A model generated the notes under the pieces. That model saw nothing but the letters and a program-made list of their open reading frames with translations. It was not told where the DNA came from and ran no database searches. Of a stretch of DNA of 64,000 nt, positions 39,701-51,388 are shown piece by piece. This DNA is from Brachionus plicatilis (Eukaryota > Rotifera > Eurotatoria > Ploima > Brachionidae), in assembly GCA_010279815.1 (NCBI GenBank), contig QEOQ01000206.1:1339628-1403627 (forward strand), given 5' to 3'. How positions within the stretch are numbered: position 1 is the stretch's first letter; each line of letters begins with the position of its first letter. The translations under genes were made by a program, and so were the position numbers.

Positions 39701-42100
39701 AAGTCCAATAAATTAAATTTTCAATTAATTTAGAAAAAATGATCGATTGCAAATAGTGAAAATTTAATTAGATTTGAGCATGATTTAAAATTTTGAGTGT
39801 AATGTACGTTTGACTAGAATGAAAGGAAATCATTTTACAGTCCATATTTCCATATCACGCAAGTGAATTCTACCTTATTAACATCACATTCTTTATTTGA
39901 AAAAAAAATTATAGAATTTTCTAAGTAATTAAAAAAATTAACTATTGTAAATCTAAATTTAGAAGAAGTCCAAATTTAGAAGAAGTTTTTTGAACCCAGA
40001 AAATCTAGGGTACTAAAAACTTTCTCTTAATCATCTCTAAGTTCATTAGCTTATGATAAATATAGAAAACAATTTATTATAAATTAAGAGCGGATTTAAA
40101 ATAGTAATCAATCAAGAAATTTAATAAAAAAATAGAAAAAATTTTTAATTTTAGAAAAAATAAAATTTTTGAGCCCTCATTTTTGCTTAAACAACATTTG
40201 GTGATTGTAAAAAAATTAAAAATATCTAATCCAGGTGATGACATATCCCATTGTAATTTAATTTGTTTTTTTTTGTAATCCTTTGAACTAGTAGAGAAAA
40301 TCAAGATACAATTAATCTATACTATTTTTCTCTTATATAATATAACTGTCACTAGACAAAAATTTTAATCAAATCTTCAAAATCCAAATCTAAAACAAAT
40401 ATTTCTTTAAAAAGCACAAATTTTAATTTTGTTATAATTTAATCGACATTTTTAATAAACCCATTTATTTTATGGTCTATTTTTCTTCACAAATATGCAT
40501 AACTGTGCCAAAAAATAACTATCTTATCTGAAATAAATATTTAAATAATTTTTAAATTTGAATTTAAATTTCATCAAATAAACAAATGATGGACGAGCGC
40601 ACTGATTTTGATTTTGATAAGGAAATTAGATTTTCTTGTTCAAGTCCTAATAGCTCAAGTTTGATTTAAATGCTATCAATGAATAGATAAATTTTGAAAC
40701 GATCATAAATTTAGTGGATAAGTCTAATCAAGAAATAAATCTTTATTGTTAGTAAAATGCGAGTCTTTGAATGAAAGCAAAATTCAATTTTCTATGAGTC
40801 ATAGATTTTTGGTGTTCTAGAGACAAACTCTTGTTTTCGTGATTGCTGAATCTCTGATAAGAAGAGCTGATGGACATAAATAACATAAATCAATCAAAAA
40901 TGCCTAAGTAATGGTTGATTTTAAAGCAATTTAAAAATCATATTAAATCAAAAAGCTGGTTTTGTAAAAAAAAAATATTCTAGTGTCGTTCTATGGCACT
41001 TAATTTTTATCACATTTTTCAACTAGAACGGGGCAGTATTGAAAATTCATATTTTTCAATATAAATTAATAAAAGCCAATTTGTAAGTCTCAAGATTTTT
41101 GTCAGCGGAATCGAATTAATTTAAGATTTTTTCGGTTGACTTTATCCGCTCTGTTAGTCCTAAAATCTCGGAAGACTAATTCCCTGAGTTAAAATCATCA
41201 GATTTTTTTTCTTAAAATGCTCAGTGGCGTTCAAATTTGATTTGGTCACTTAAATTTCATATTTTTGATTGGAATGAATAGATTATCTCTATCAGGAAAC
41301 TTGGGATTAATCAAAAAGGCTTTACTAACATCAGATTAAATTTAAACATAATTATTAAACATGACATGACATGATCTCACATGATTTTCATCGGGTATCA
41401 GTGACTGCAAAGCCGAAACAAGCAAAATAGAACTTTGTCTAAAAATTTCTTTCCAACTCACATCTTGAAAAACTTTAAACAATTACAATAGCTTCAAAAT
41501 AAAAAATAACTATTAATTTAAAATGATTTATTTGTTTTCAATTTTAATGTATCAAAGTTTTCTTTTTATGAAATAGACATCCTTAAAGGTAAAAACTTAT
41601 AATGATAATAATGTTTCTAAAAGGGATTTTATTTGTGGTCATTTATGGGTATATGATGGGTTAGTAATTTTACTTTTAAACAAAGCTTTAATTCAAAGTT
41701 TATTTTAAATAGATAAATCTAAAAATTTATTATAATAGAAATTTTGATAAATATAATTTTTTTATATTTATTATCTAAATTTTTTTTTTCAATCATGATA
41801 AATTAAATGCTATCATTTCTCTCTCGTTTGGTTAAAAAAGGACACAATTCCGTTCTGCGGTTGTCGAAGCGATACCTGTAATTATTTAATAATTATTTTA
41901 ACTAGACTTTTTTCACCTTTAGAATCATATCAAAAACATTTAATTTATATACAGTGGTGCAATAATCTGACTATTCTTGACACTTTTACGTAATATTAAG
42001 ATATATAACAGTTAATTAAAGAAGTTATTAAGAGGAATGAAAAGATGCCAAATAATTAATTTTATAAGAATAAAGACGTGAAAATTTTAATTAGACATAA
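33748..42100. other. gene-free AT-rich region
   Basis: No exon, RNA gene or clear mobile element was recognised. A compositionally distinct island at 38190-38350 contains GAACCAGTTGAAGTCGGTTC, an interrupted GAACC/GGTTC inverted repeat, and several GTGACAA-type motifs. It could be regulatory or an old repeat. Small open frames (for example near 34.5, 38.1 and 40.2 kb) have compositions expected of random AT-rich sequence. Confidence 0.5.
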
Positions 42101-43091
42101 ATATGGTTTAATTTTTTGTGTTTGAATTACAAAATGTATCCAATGTTGAAATAACATTGAAAAAGTGCGATGTTTCAAAAAAAAAAAATAATTTTAAGTT
42201 AATATTACAATCATGAAAAACTTGTTTTTTTTTAAATTTTGACTAGTGGTTTGTGCTATGATAATATATAAGATATCACTAAAGTCAAAATTTTTAAAGA
42301 AAAAAACAACGTTTTTCGGGTCGGTTAGGTGAACTATGGTTCATCTTTTAGTTGAACAATTCTTGTTCCCAGATTTAAGAAAAGAGGGCATTTGGATATT
42401 TTGAATTGTTGAAAGGGTAACACGAGGTCAACTAGATCAGAGCAAATGCTTTTTCTTAAGTTCCTTCAAATTAAAAAAAAACAAAAAAATATTAACTTTA
42501 ATTATTGTTTATTTTTATATCAGTATCGAGAATTAGGCATTCTATTAAATAGCTATTTTATTCAATTTATTCTCATAGTCTAGAAGTTTTTCACCTAATT
42601 TGAGATTTGATCACCTTTTCGTGAAAAAAAAATTAGGGAACTTATGGTTCACAAACACGCGAACAAAAATTGATCATAAAATATGTGAACTATGGTTCAC
42701 CAAACTGACAAGATCGAGTTTTTCAACGATTGAATATTAATTTAAATCTAAACGAATTATTTATCTTATTTAACTTTATTTTTAATTTTTTTGTTTCATA
42801 TATTTTGCTTTAAAGATTGAGAAAGGTATAGTTAAACAAATAAATTATAAATAAATAATTTAAAAGTTAAAAAAAGAATTTTCAATTTTATTATACAAAT
42901 TTCAAAATAAAAATTAAACTCATACTATTTCATTAAAGAGTTTAATTTCAAATATGAAAATACTTGCAATAATTACTTAAAATTATTTTTATATTTGAAA
43001 CTGAAAAAAATATTTGAAACATCGCACTTTTTCAATGTTATTTCAACATTGGATTCATTTTGTGATTCAAACACAAATAATTTAACCATAT
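42101..43091. mobile_element. non-autonomous DNA element with ~78-bp inverted ends
   Basis: Terminal arms 42101-42178 and 43013-43091 are inverted copies sharing CAATGTTGAAATAACATTG and AAAAAGTGCGATGTTTCAAA. The interior has no transposase. It holds three copies of GTGAACTATGGTTCA or close variants (near 42330, 42650, 42683), each itself an inverted GTGAAC/GTTCAC motif. The same GCGATGTTTCAAA core occurs in the smaller element at 44182-44463. Confidence 0.8.
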
Positions 43092-43831
43092 TAAAAATTT
43101 TTAAGAATTTTTAGTTGTCCATGGACGTGTCTAGCTAAATGTGTTATTTTTAGGTGTAATTAGGTCATTAAGGCTTCACCTAAAAACCCAAAAATCTCAC
43201 CTAATAAACCAAAAAATCATCCTGTTTAACATAATTAGACTGAAAGGACAAAAATGATCACAATGACGCCGTTTTTTATGAAAAGTTTAAAATTTTGTTT
43301 ATCCTTTTTTTACAAAATAATTTGATTTTATTTGATAAAAATATTCGTTCTGTATAATCAAAAATCGTCAATATATCATAAAAATCAATCAGAATAAACA
43401 AAAAGAAGTTAAAAAAAAATTATTCAATGGAAGATCTTGATAACGCAAAAAAAGATGTTTTTGAAAAAAAATTGAACACTACTCAAGCTTCAAATTTATA
43501 CAACATTCCGAGACAATAACAAAGGGTTAAAATTTCAATGTGATGAATGTCTCGAATAATCTTTTAAACTAAAAAAAATCAAACATAAAATTTTTTTTAA
43601 ATTCGTTAATAATTCGTTTAAATTTTTTTCTAAATAGTTATGTTGTAGCGTGTTTAGCGTAAAGAATAATAATAAAGAATATTTTAAATATTTATATTAT
43701 TAAAAAAAACAAAAAATCTTTTTTTTAATTCTCATTGAGCTAATTGGGTGAATTCGGTGAATATCCTGAAAAAGAGGTTAGTTCTCGGGCTAAATATTTA
43801 CAAAATCAGGGGTAATTGGGTTAACCTAATT

Positions 43832-43958
43832 CACCCAATTAACCGCAGGAGGTGAAGGGTGACTAGAAAAAACTGGTTTAATTCGGTGAGTATTTTTGGA
43901 GTTTTTCAATAAAATGAGTGCGAAACATGCAATAAAAAAAAATAGGTCATCCGGTTAG
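43832..43958 (-). repeat. dispersed repeat, copy B (TAACCGGRTG family)
   Basis: Inverted relative of 8627-8755. Next to it, 43736-43850 repeats the motif AATTGGGTGAATT and contains the pair TAATTGGGT/ACCCAATTA, so the element probably extends to about 43720 on its distal side. Confidence 0.7.
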
Positions 43959-44181
43959 GCTCATTTACCATATATGTTCGAGATCTTTTGATAATTTTTC
44001 AAAGATTATTTTTCAGGATCATATGTTTTTTTTTTATTTATTAAAAATTTGATTAAATATTTTTTTCCGTAATGAATCACAAGATTTTGCCAAATGGAGA
44101 GAATTTAACAAGTGAGATAATACTGTTTTTATTATTTTTTACATAATTTTTGAAAAAATACGTACAATTACATTTCGTCTT

Positions 44182-44463
44182 TTAATGAAAATTTTCATAC
44201 AATTTTGAAAAAGCATGAAAAAAGTACGATGTTTCAAATTTATTTTTATTTCATTCTTATTTTTATTGCAATCTTATTTCATTGAAATAAAATAAATTAA
44301 AGGAAACATAGAATATTTGGTTTATATTATTCTAAAACAAAAATAGATTTTATTAATATTTTTTATAAAAATAAGAAAATAAATTTCTTTAAAATAAAAT
44401 AAATTTGAAAAATCGCACTTTTTTCATGCTTTTTAAAAATTGTATCAAAATTTTCATTAAATT
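44182..44463. mobile_element. short inverted-repeat element, same TIR family as 42101-43091
   Basis: Arms 44182-44241 and 44401-44463 are ~60-bp inverted copies (TTAATGAAAATTTT, AAAAAGCATGAAAAAAGT, then the CGATGTTTCAAA core or its variant CGATTTTTCAAA). The centre of ~160 bp is low-complexity AT sequence. MITE-like, with no coding capacity. Confidence 0.8.
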
Positions 44464-44770
44464 CACCATGTGCAAGAAAATATTAATTTATAAAAAATTA
44501 CGAAAAATTGTGAAAAAAAATGCTTTAAATTTAGGTAAAAAGCGAATTTTGAAACGGTAAATTTCAGTAAAAATTATTAAAATTTGGTAACAAAAAAAAA
44601 AAAATTCAATCAAATGTTTTTAATGCTTTTTAGACCTATCAACATTTTATTGAATTACGATCCGAATCACCTGTTATAAAAAATTAAAAAAATATATTAA
44701 CATTAGGTTTTTATTTATACCTTTAATACCTTTTTCAAATGACTTATATATTTATTATTTTTTTCAGTCG

Positions 44771-45420
44771 TCATGATTTTTGAAATTTAAAAATTGACTC
44801 AATTATATCTTCTTTTTTTGCTTCTTGTGTTAAAATAACTTTTTTTAGTCTGTTCCAAACCGTCTCGATCAGGTAAAAATCTGGTGAGTTAGCAGGAGAT
44901 TTGCCTTAAAACAATTTTATAGTTGAATTGTATAACTTATTAAAATGAATTTACCCAAATAATATTGTTTTTCTTTGAGAATTCTTTACATTTTAATGAT
45001 GTATGTTTAGGATGATTATCATGTTGGAGCTTAAAATCAAAAAAAATTTTTTCAAAAGCGGACGGTATTAGATACTCAGCTAAAATATCTCTTTTAAGTT
45101 CTGAGTTCATATTTTTTTGAATAATAATGTTTTTAAAATTAAATTTTTATTTTTCAATTGTATATTTTATATTTATTTATTTAATTCAATTTTCTCACAG
45201 CAAATTTTGTGGAGCCTTCTGACAAAATCCTAGTCCAGACATAAATCTTGCTCTTAAATTTTGAACTTGATGGTTTTGTTTCTGGTTTTGAAGCAACCAA
45301 TCTTAAAAGATAAATTATTTTTATGACTTAATTAGCACCAAGTTAGCTTTTTAAGTTTATTCAATTCAGTAAAATAGCGGCGATATTCAGAAACGTCTTT
45401 AACGAAAATTCAAAGTCTAT
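44771..45420 (-). pseudogene. Tc1-like transposase remnant
   Basis: Minus-strand reading gives, in order: KFKSKIYVWTRILSEGSTKF (the VWGxxS block), NSELKRDILAEYLIPSAFEK, LQHDNHPKHTSLKC with the second catalytic Asp, and KSPANSPDFYLIETVWNRLK with the final Glu, then a stop at 44773-44771. The Asp-Glu spacing is about 34, as in Tc1 transposases. The blocks are separated by two stretches with GT-AG-like ends (about 50 and 90 bp). The shorter one is out of phase by one base, so either it is not a true intron or the gene has decayed. The N-terminal DNA-binding part is not recognised; a LINE is inserted next to it at 45481. Probably inactive. Confidence 0.75.
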
Positions 45421-45479
45421 TGTTGAACAATTTGAAACAAATTTGATGGTATCTAGCTGTATTTAGCTATACCATGTTT

Positions 45480-45480
<1 letters not shown>

Positions 45481-45515
<35 letters not shown>

Positions 45516-47075
45516 CAGCTGTGACACATGCGCATGCATGTGCGGAGTGCAGTTTATAAGGCTGCACTATATCAGCTGGTGCCTTATCTGACTTTGTTTA
45601 AATTAGGTTTGATATATCTGTCATCGTAAATTTTGATAACACGTAAATATTGATAATTACGAAACTTAATAAAGACAAAATTATTGATAAATTTGCGAGC
45701 ACCTATTCTCTTTATAAACAGAAACAAGATTCTGGTAGGAAAAAATTTCAGCTTTTCATTGATTGTTTTTGCAGTCAAATTGATTAAAGATTGAGATTGC
45801 TAGGTACTTAAGGAAAATAAATATTTTAAAAATTTGCACACAAAACTTTGAGAACCCATTACTTTGTGAATACTTATTCTTTTTCGATTAACAAACTAGA
45901 TTCTGGAAGAGAAAATTTTTCACTATGGATTATCATTATTTGCAGCCAAAATGATTAAGGTTTTAGATTGCTAGGTACTTTAGAATTGATAATTATCAAA
46001 ATTTACGTGTTATCAAATTTTACTATAATATCGATCTTCTCGATCGGCCTGCTGTCATGTGGTTGTCAAGGGCAGCCTTAAAACTGTTCACCGACTCGGC
46101 GTTCACTACCGTGGATAGTAGTAAATTCCTGGTAGTGGCAGTTTTGTTGTTCAAGAATCTATTTCTCCTCATGCTTTCCTTACAGATTTCTCTAACTAAC
46201 TGGAATGTATGTTACCTATTTCCACTATTTCCTCTTTTTAACCCTATATCCACCTCCTCTAGTCCATTGACTAATTTATATATTTGTATTAAATACCCTC
46301 TTTTACGCCTACTTTCAAGGTCTGTAATTTCCAAGATCCTTAATCGTTCATAATAATTTTTTCCTTTTAATTCTTCCACTATCTATGTGGCTCTGTGTTG
46401 TACACTTTCTAACTTGGCATCCTCGCCTGCAGACATATTATTCCATGCTGCTGATGCAAATTCTAGATGCAGCCTTGCATATGTTGGGTATAGTTTCTTG
46501 AACAAGTTTATGTTATAGTATTTGAATGTCCTCCTTATTCTACATTGAATCCAACTAGCATTATTAACGGCTGCCTCGACCTGTGCCTTGTTTTTTCCAT
46601 CTGCGATTATCATAATTCCCAAGTCCCTCTCTACTTCCGTAGTATTCAGCTCCTGCTCCCCCACACAGTATTTTTTGCATTTATTATTTTTGCCGAGTGC
46701 ATTATTTTACACTTGGCACTGTTCAAGCTCATCCACCATCTTTTAAACCATGACTCTATTTTGTTGATGTCCTGTTGTAGCCCATTGTCTTGTCCATCTT
46801 CATTCCTTGGACCTCGTTGTCGTCTGCGTACATCTCGCAGTTGTTCCACAGCTTGTCTGACAGGTCATTTATGTACATTACAAACAGTAATGGTCCTGGT
46901 ACCGTCCCTTGCGGTACCGAACTCGTCACTGATTGCCAGCTAGATTCACTGTCCCCTAGTACTACCCGTTGCTTCCTGTCACTCAAAATGCCTTTATCCA
47001 CCTAACCATCTGTTCCCGTATTCCATATGCTTCCAATTTCTGAACCAGCTTGTTTTAAACTTGTATTTTCGTATT
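45481..47075 (-). pseudogene. 5'-truncated non-LTR retrotransposon with (TAC)n tail
   Basis: Minus-strand ORF2 pieces in order: KLEAYGIREQMVRWIKAF, then after a frameshift SDRKQRVVLGDSESSW, SVPQGTVPGPLLFVMYINDL and the catalytic YADD (all 47058-46760), then a thumb/C-terminal part with RDLGIM and YARLHLEFASAAWNN (46664-46383), continuing in broken frame to about 46030. The endonuclease and the first RT motifs are lost by 5' truncation. The 3' end is a run of at least ten TAC units (45486-45519, seen as TAG on the plus strand). A small DNA element (45627-46022) lies in the 3' part. Several frameshifts make it inactive. Confidence 0.88.
45627..46022. mobile_element. 396-bp MITE with ~33-bp TIRs and internal duplication
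   Basis: Ends are TAAATTTTGATAACACG (45627) and the inverse of TAAAATTTGATAACACG (ending 46022), extending into a second shared block ATTGATAATTA. The interior has two ~115-bp direct repeats, each with TAGATTCTGG- or AAGATTCTGG-like sequence and ending in GATTGCTAGGTACTT. It is nested in the 3' part of the LINE at 45481-47075. TA-like borders suggest mobilisation by a Tc1/mariner-type transposase. Confidence 0.8.
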
Positions 47076-48805
47076 ACGCTTATCTTTTTAACAAATTTTA
47101 CTGAAATTTATCATTTCAAAATATGTAAATTTATGAAAAAATCGGTACTTTTATTTTTCTCAATTTTTTTTGTAATTTTTTGAATCTACTGAATAAAGTT
47201 AAAACTGGCCTAAAAAATTTTTGTTTAATTACAATTTTTCGAAATTTATAGTTAAAATCGTAACAATAGTATCAAATCAGCTCTGTAGATTTACTTTTTA
47301 GTAAACTTGAGTCTAAAAATGAATTACTCCAATGTATTAGATATTGTACCTTGAAAAGTTAGAATTAATTTTATTGAATTTGGTCAAGTAGATTTAAAAT
47401 TCAAACTATCAAAGTGTTGCTTTCGTAAGGATCGTGTCAACCATCTTTATCGCATAATTCAAATAATGGCTTGCAACCTGACGTTATATACAATTGTTAC
47501 GATGGGTTCACCTCAATAAAAAGCAGAACTCTAAAACTTCTTAGGAATGATATTCTATTACCGTCGCATTGTAAATTTTAGTACAACAATCGCATGTTCG
47601 AGGTGACCAAGAAAAAATGACCATTTTTTTAAAAATGCTTATTTTCGCCAAATTCTTTTTTATCTCTATTTCGATAAAGAATTTACAATCTTCACAGATT
47701 CCTCCTCAGTCCGCATCGGAGGTTTTTTTACTCAAAATTCAATTGTATTAACCCAGTTGCATAAGTATCTACTCTCAATTTCAAATTTTGAGTCTAAAAA
47801 TCAAAATTAAGTATGGTTTAACGCACTAGATATCATTTTCAAATAAGATTGAAATTTTGAACAAAAAATTTAATAGAGAGCTTGTATTGGTCAAGTTGGC
47901 TTCTAGATAATAAATTTAAAAACATATAAGATGATTTTAGTTTTGCTAAATTATGAAATTTAAATTTCGGAAGTCCTAAAAAAACTCAAAAATAAATTAA
48001 ATTTAATCATTGCTTTTCCGAAACATTTTTTTTTAATCAGTTTTAATTTTTAAATATATTTTGAGGAATAAGACTCTTTACGCTATTTAATCTCTCTATT
48101 CAAGAATATCTCCTTTTTGGCCCTTTTAATACATTAATTAACGTTAAATTACGTTTTAAAACGTAAATTTACGTAAAATTATTTGAATTTACCAGAAAAT
48201 AAAAAGGGCCAACAAGTAGACATTTTTTCGTAATTTTTGGTAATAATAATAATTTTTAATTTTATTCAATTTTGATTTTATAAATTAAATTTATGTTTTT
48301 ACGGAATTTTTATTTTGCGAATTTTAGTTTGTAAAAAAACGTAAAATAAATTAAAATTTTTTTTTTGTTTATTTAGATCTTATCTCTTTATTTTTGAATT
48401 TATACTTAGTTTTATTAATTTTAGCTTTAGATCGATCATTTTTTAAACTATTGGCAGAATCGAGCAATGCTATTTTATAATTTCTATCCTTTATTAACTA
48501 AAAGAAAAACGTATAGGAGCTTGTAGTTTGTTTTACATAAAAACCATGTGTCATAGCACTACTGCATCTGATAAAGAGTTTTCTCAACTTTTCTTTGATT
48601 GTGTCAGTTTTGTGATTGTTAAGAAAAGCTTGAAAGCTTGAAGGATTGTTTACAGTATTTTTTTTACTTCATTTTCATTATTTTTAATAAAGAAATTTTA
48701 TAATATTTATCCAGTCTTAACATCTCAATCGAAAAAATTCAACTTGAGAGTAAGAATAAGTTTTCGTCAAATTTATGCTTACTATCAAGAAAGGAGTTGA
48801 ACTTA
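47076..48805. other. spacer between transposon remnants
   Basis: No supported gene. 48117-48212 holds a small inverted-repeat element (TTGGCCCTTTT/AAAAGGGCCAA) filled with ACGT-rich units. Around 47420-47600 base composition is somewhat higher in GC, but no frame matches a family I know. Confidence 0.5.
48117..48212. repeat. 96-bp inverted-repeat element (GGCCC ends)
   Basis: Perfect 11-bp ends TTGGCCCTTTT/AAAAGGGCCAA enclose several ACGTTAAA/TTTACGT inverted units. Too short to code; probably a miniature element or hairpin. Confidence 0.7.
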
Positions 48806-50287
48806 ACGGGTGATGCATAAGTAAATGAACAAAAGTTTAGTTAACTTGCCCGATCATGCAAATGATCAGGTGATCCTCTATACAGTCATCTCGTATGTGA
48901 CATAATTGCGAGTAAACTGTATATATATTTATTAACTACTTAACATTAGCTATTAAATTACAAATAAAAAAATTTTTTAAATTGGACTATCTGTGTCTGA
49001 ACGAGAGGCTTTTCGAAAAGCAGTCAAAAATATCATTTCACAAATGACAAAATCCGATCTTGTGGCGCACTTTACAAAGAAAAAAATCGCTCGAAGTACA
49101 AAATATAATACGATCAATCATATTCAAATTGGAGATCCTCTACTAAATTTTCTTAATCTTTTTACAGAGTGAAAAAAAATTAAGTATTAACAAAATTATG
49201 ATATTTTTTAGGTTTTTGTGCGTTCAATTCATCAATTCGAGCATTTATGTCCAAAAATGCTTGTATAAACGCCTTCTTTCATTTATACATGAGTATCATC
49301 AAGATCTTGACTGCATTTTTCGGCCTGACTTAGCATCTGCTCACTATTCTATTCTAAGCACGACATGGATGAACGAAAATGTAAATTATGTGACCCTCGA
49401 TATCAACCCGCCAAAGGTCCCTCAAGCGCGTCAAATCGAAAATTTTTGAGGTTGTTTAAGTGAAAAAGTATTCGAGGGAGGTTGGCAAGCCTCAGCTGAG
49501 CAACAGCTGATTAACCGTATTAAATTGAAGTTGAAAGAATTTGACTTAAATTTTGTGAAATCCCTTATGGCGGGTGTCAAAGCAAAGCTCAGAAAAATCG
49601 GCCACGATGGAGTTATTTCATTATTTAAAAATCATAATTCTATTAAAAAATAAATTCTTTACAACATAAAAAAAAAAACAGAACTTAATATCATTTTTAT
49701 TTTTTGAGATATTCCCTTTTAATTTTTGTCCATTTACTTAAATCATTTACTCGGCATCTTAATCTCAAATGATTTAAAACCAACTCGTCAAGCAAACAAA
49801 GCGGCCGCAAACTCAAACTCTATGCTAAACTCGCTCAAAAACGTCTTTACTCTAAGATATGCCGATCTTTGGAAAAAGCTTTACACCTGCTATATGCAAG
49901 TGCAAGTGCAGCGTGGAACCCATACACTCAAATGGACATTAACACGCTTGAAAAAGTTCAACACAGAACAACAAAAATAATACATGAGTTGAAAGGATTA
50001 AACTACGAAGACAGATGCAGCAAACTTGGACTCACCACGCTATCAAACAGATGAATCCGAGGAGATATAATACAAAAATTCAAATTTGAAACTAAAAAAG
50101 AGTACATTGAATGGCACGCACTGCCAGTATGCTCAGAAACTTGCACAGGTCACAGAGGTCAATTTAGACGCGAATTGGTAGGATGTTGGAACCCCAGACA
50201 GGGCGTCATCTACTGTTGACGCGCTCCGCATGATTAACGTCATGCTGCGTTTAAAAATACTACTACTACTACTTATGCATCACCCGT
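48806..50287 (+). mobile_element. mariner/IS630-type transposon, decayed, DD36E-like
   Basis: The ends ACGGGTGATGCATAAG and CTTATGCATCACCCGT are perfect inverted repeats that continue as GTAAATGAACAAAA / GTAAATGGACAAAA. Each is flanked by TA, the expected target duplication (48804-48805 and 50288-50289). Inside, 49000-49130 encodes a helix-turn-helix piece (VAHFTKKKIARSTKYNTINH). 49200-49660 encodes the catalytic C-terminal half: FRPDLASAHYS with the second Asp, NPPKVPQARQIENF with the Glu, then EGGWQASAEQQLINRIKLKL. I count 36 residues between Asp and Glu. The first Asp block is deleted and a stop interrupts after IENF. The right TIR is split by a LINE fragment (49741-50275). Confidence 0.88.
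49741..50275 (+). pseudogene. 5'-truncated LINE fragment inside the mariner right TIR
   Basis: Encodes only the extreme ORF2 C-terminus: LGILISNDLKPTRQANKAA, LNSLKNVFTLRY, then in another frame SASAAWNPYTQMDI, LEKVQHRTTKIIHELKGLNY. The 3' tail is (TAC)n. The host TIR reads CATTTACTTA before the insert and TACTTATGCATCACCC after it. TACTTA (49735-49740 and 50270-50275) therefore is the target duplication, possibly helped by the TAC tail. Dead on arrival. Confidence 0.88.
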
Positions 50288-51360
50288 TATCTTTTGATTT
50301 TTGAAGAGAAGCATGAGCCCAAAAGGGTTAACGGTATAATTAAATATTTGCAGAGACATTTTAACTCTCCATTTGTAATCATTTTTCAATCTTTTCAAAG
50401 TAACTATTGACAACCTTAGAAATGTTTCCTTTTTTTTAATAATGAAAAAGGTGTCAACAAAAAAAGGGCAGACTTAAGACCGAACCTTGAGGGACACCGG
50501 TTTCGATATTACCGTGAAAGTGGTGCTTTCCTTGAAAAAAAGGCTTCTATCATACTGTAATTTTTAATCCGAATTTTTTTTCCTTTTTTGTCCAAATTAT
50601 CTTTAGTCAAATCGATTAATCTTAAACTTATGCACTTTTGTCCGAATTTTCAATATATAACGCGGCACCAAATTCGGAAAATTCTAAGTTATCACTGCAT
50701 TAAAAAAAACCTGAAATTACGATTTACGTTGATTTACGTTTTTTGTGCAGGATTAAAGATTGTAAATTAAATTATTTAAAAAAAATTAATTCTCTATTTT
50801 TTATGAGGCCTCAATAGTTTAGTCTCAAACATTAAAATTTCGGATCTAGCCAAAAATATAATAAACTGGTCACAAAAAATGTGATCATTCTGATGATGCT
50901 GGTTTACAATTATTTTCTGTCTTTAAATGATTTGAAAAAAAATTATCTGACTAAATATTATGAAGATAACAGGTTACTTGAAACGGAAAGAATATTGATA
51001 AAAATTTTTTTTTAAATAAATCCCACTTTTTTGTTTGATTTGATAAAATGGTTAAAGAATTTTAATTCTTAAAAATGGAAGCTCGTTTTTGAACACCTTT
51101 TATCTATTTTTTTTTAAATAAATTTATATCATTTTTCCTTTTTTTTAATCTAATTTTTTTTTATACGAATTATGATAAAAATATAAATCAAATAAATAAT
51201 TCCTACAAAATCGATTTAAAAAAAACTGGAACAAAAAAAGAGATGAAGTTAAAGCTATTGATAATAATTAATGCTTTTTAAATTGTTTAATTTGCTTTTC
51301 ATCGGTAACCAATGATTTTAGATTGTATCAGTAATATCACTGATATATTCTTTCTACGAA
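50288..51360. other. spacer without recognised gene
   Basis: AT-rich sequence with no supported exon, RNA gene or element boundary. ACGTTTACG-type motifs at 50720-50740 recall those in the 48117 element. Confidence 0.45.
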
Positions 51361-51388
51361 CAATTTTGCGTTAAAATTTTTTGCGTTT
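51361..51388. repeat. 28-bp direct repeat, left copy
   Basis: Identical to 57451-57478 over 28 bp (starts CAATTTTGCG, ends TTGCGTTT). The two copies bound a 6.1-kb composite block; see the findings. Confidence 0.85.

Noticed and set aside
44888..44955. True intron in the Tc1-like transposase
   Set aside because: GT and AG ends are present, but joining them shifts the frame by one before KSPANSPDF, so decay or coincidence is equally likely.
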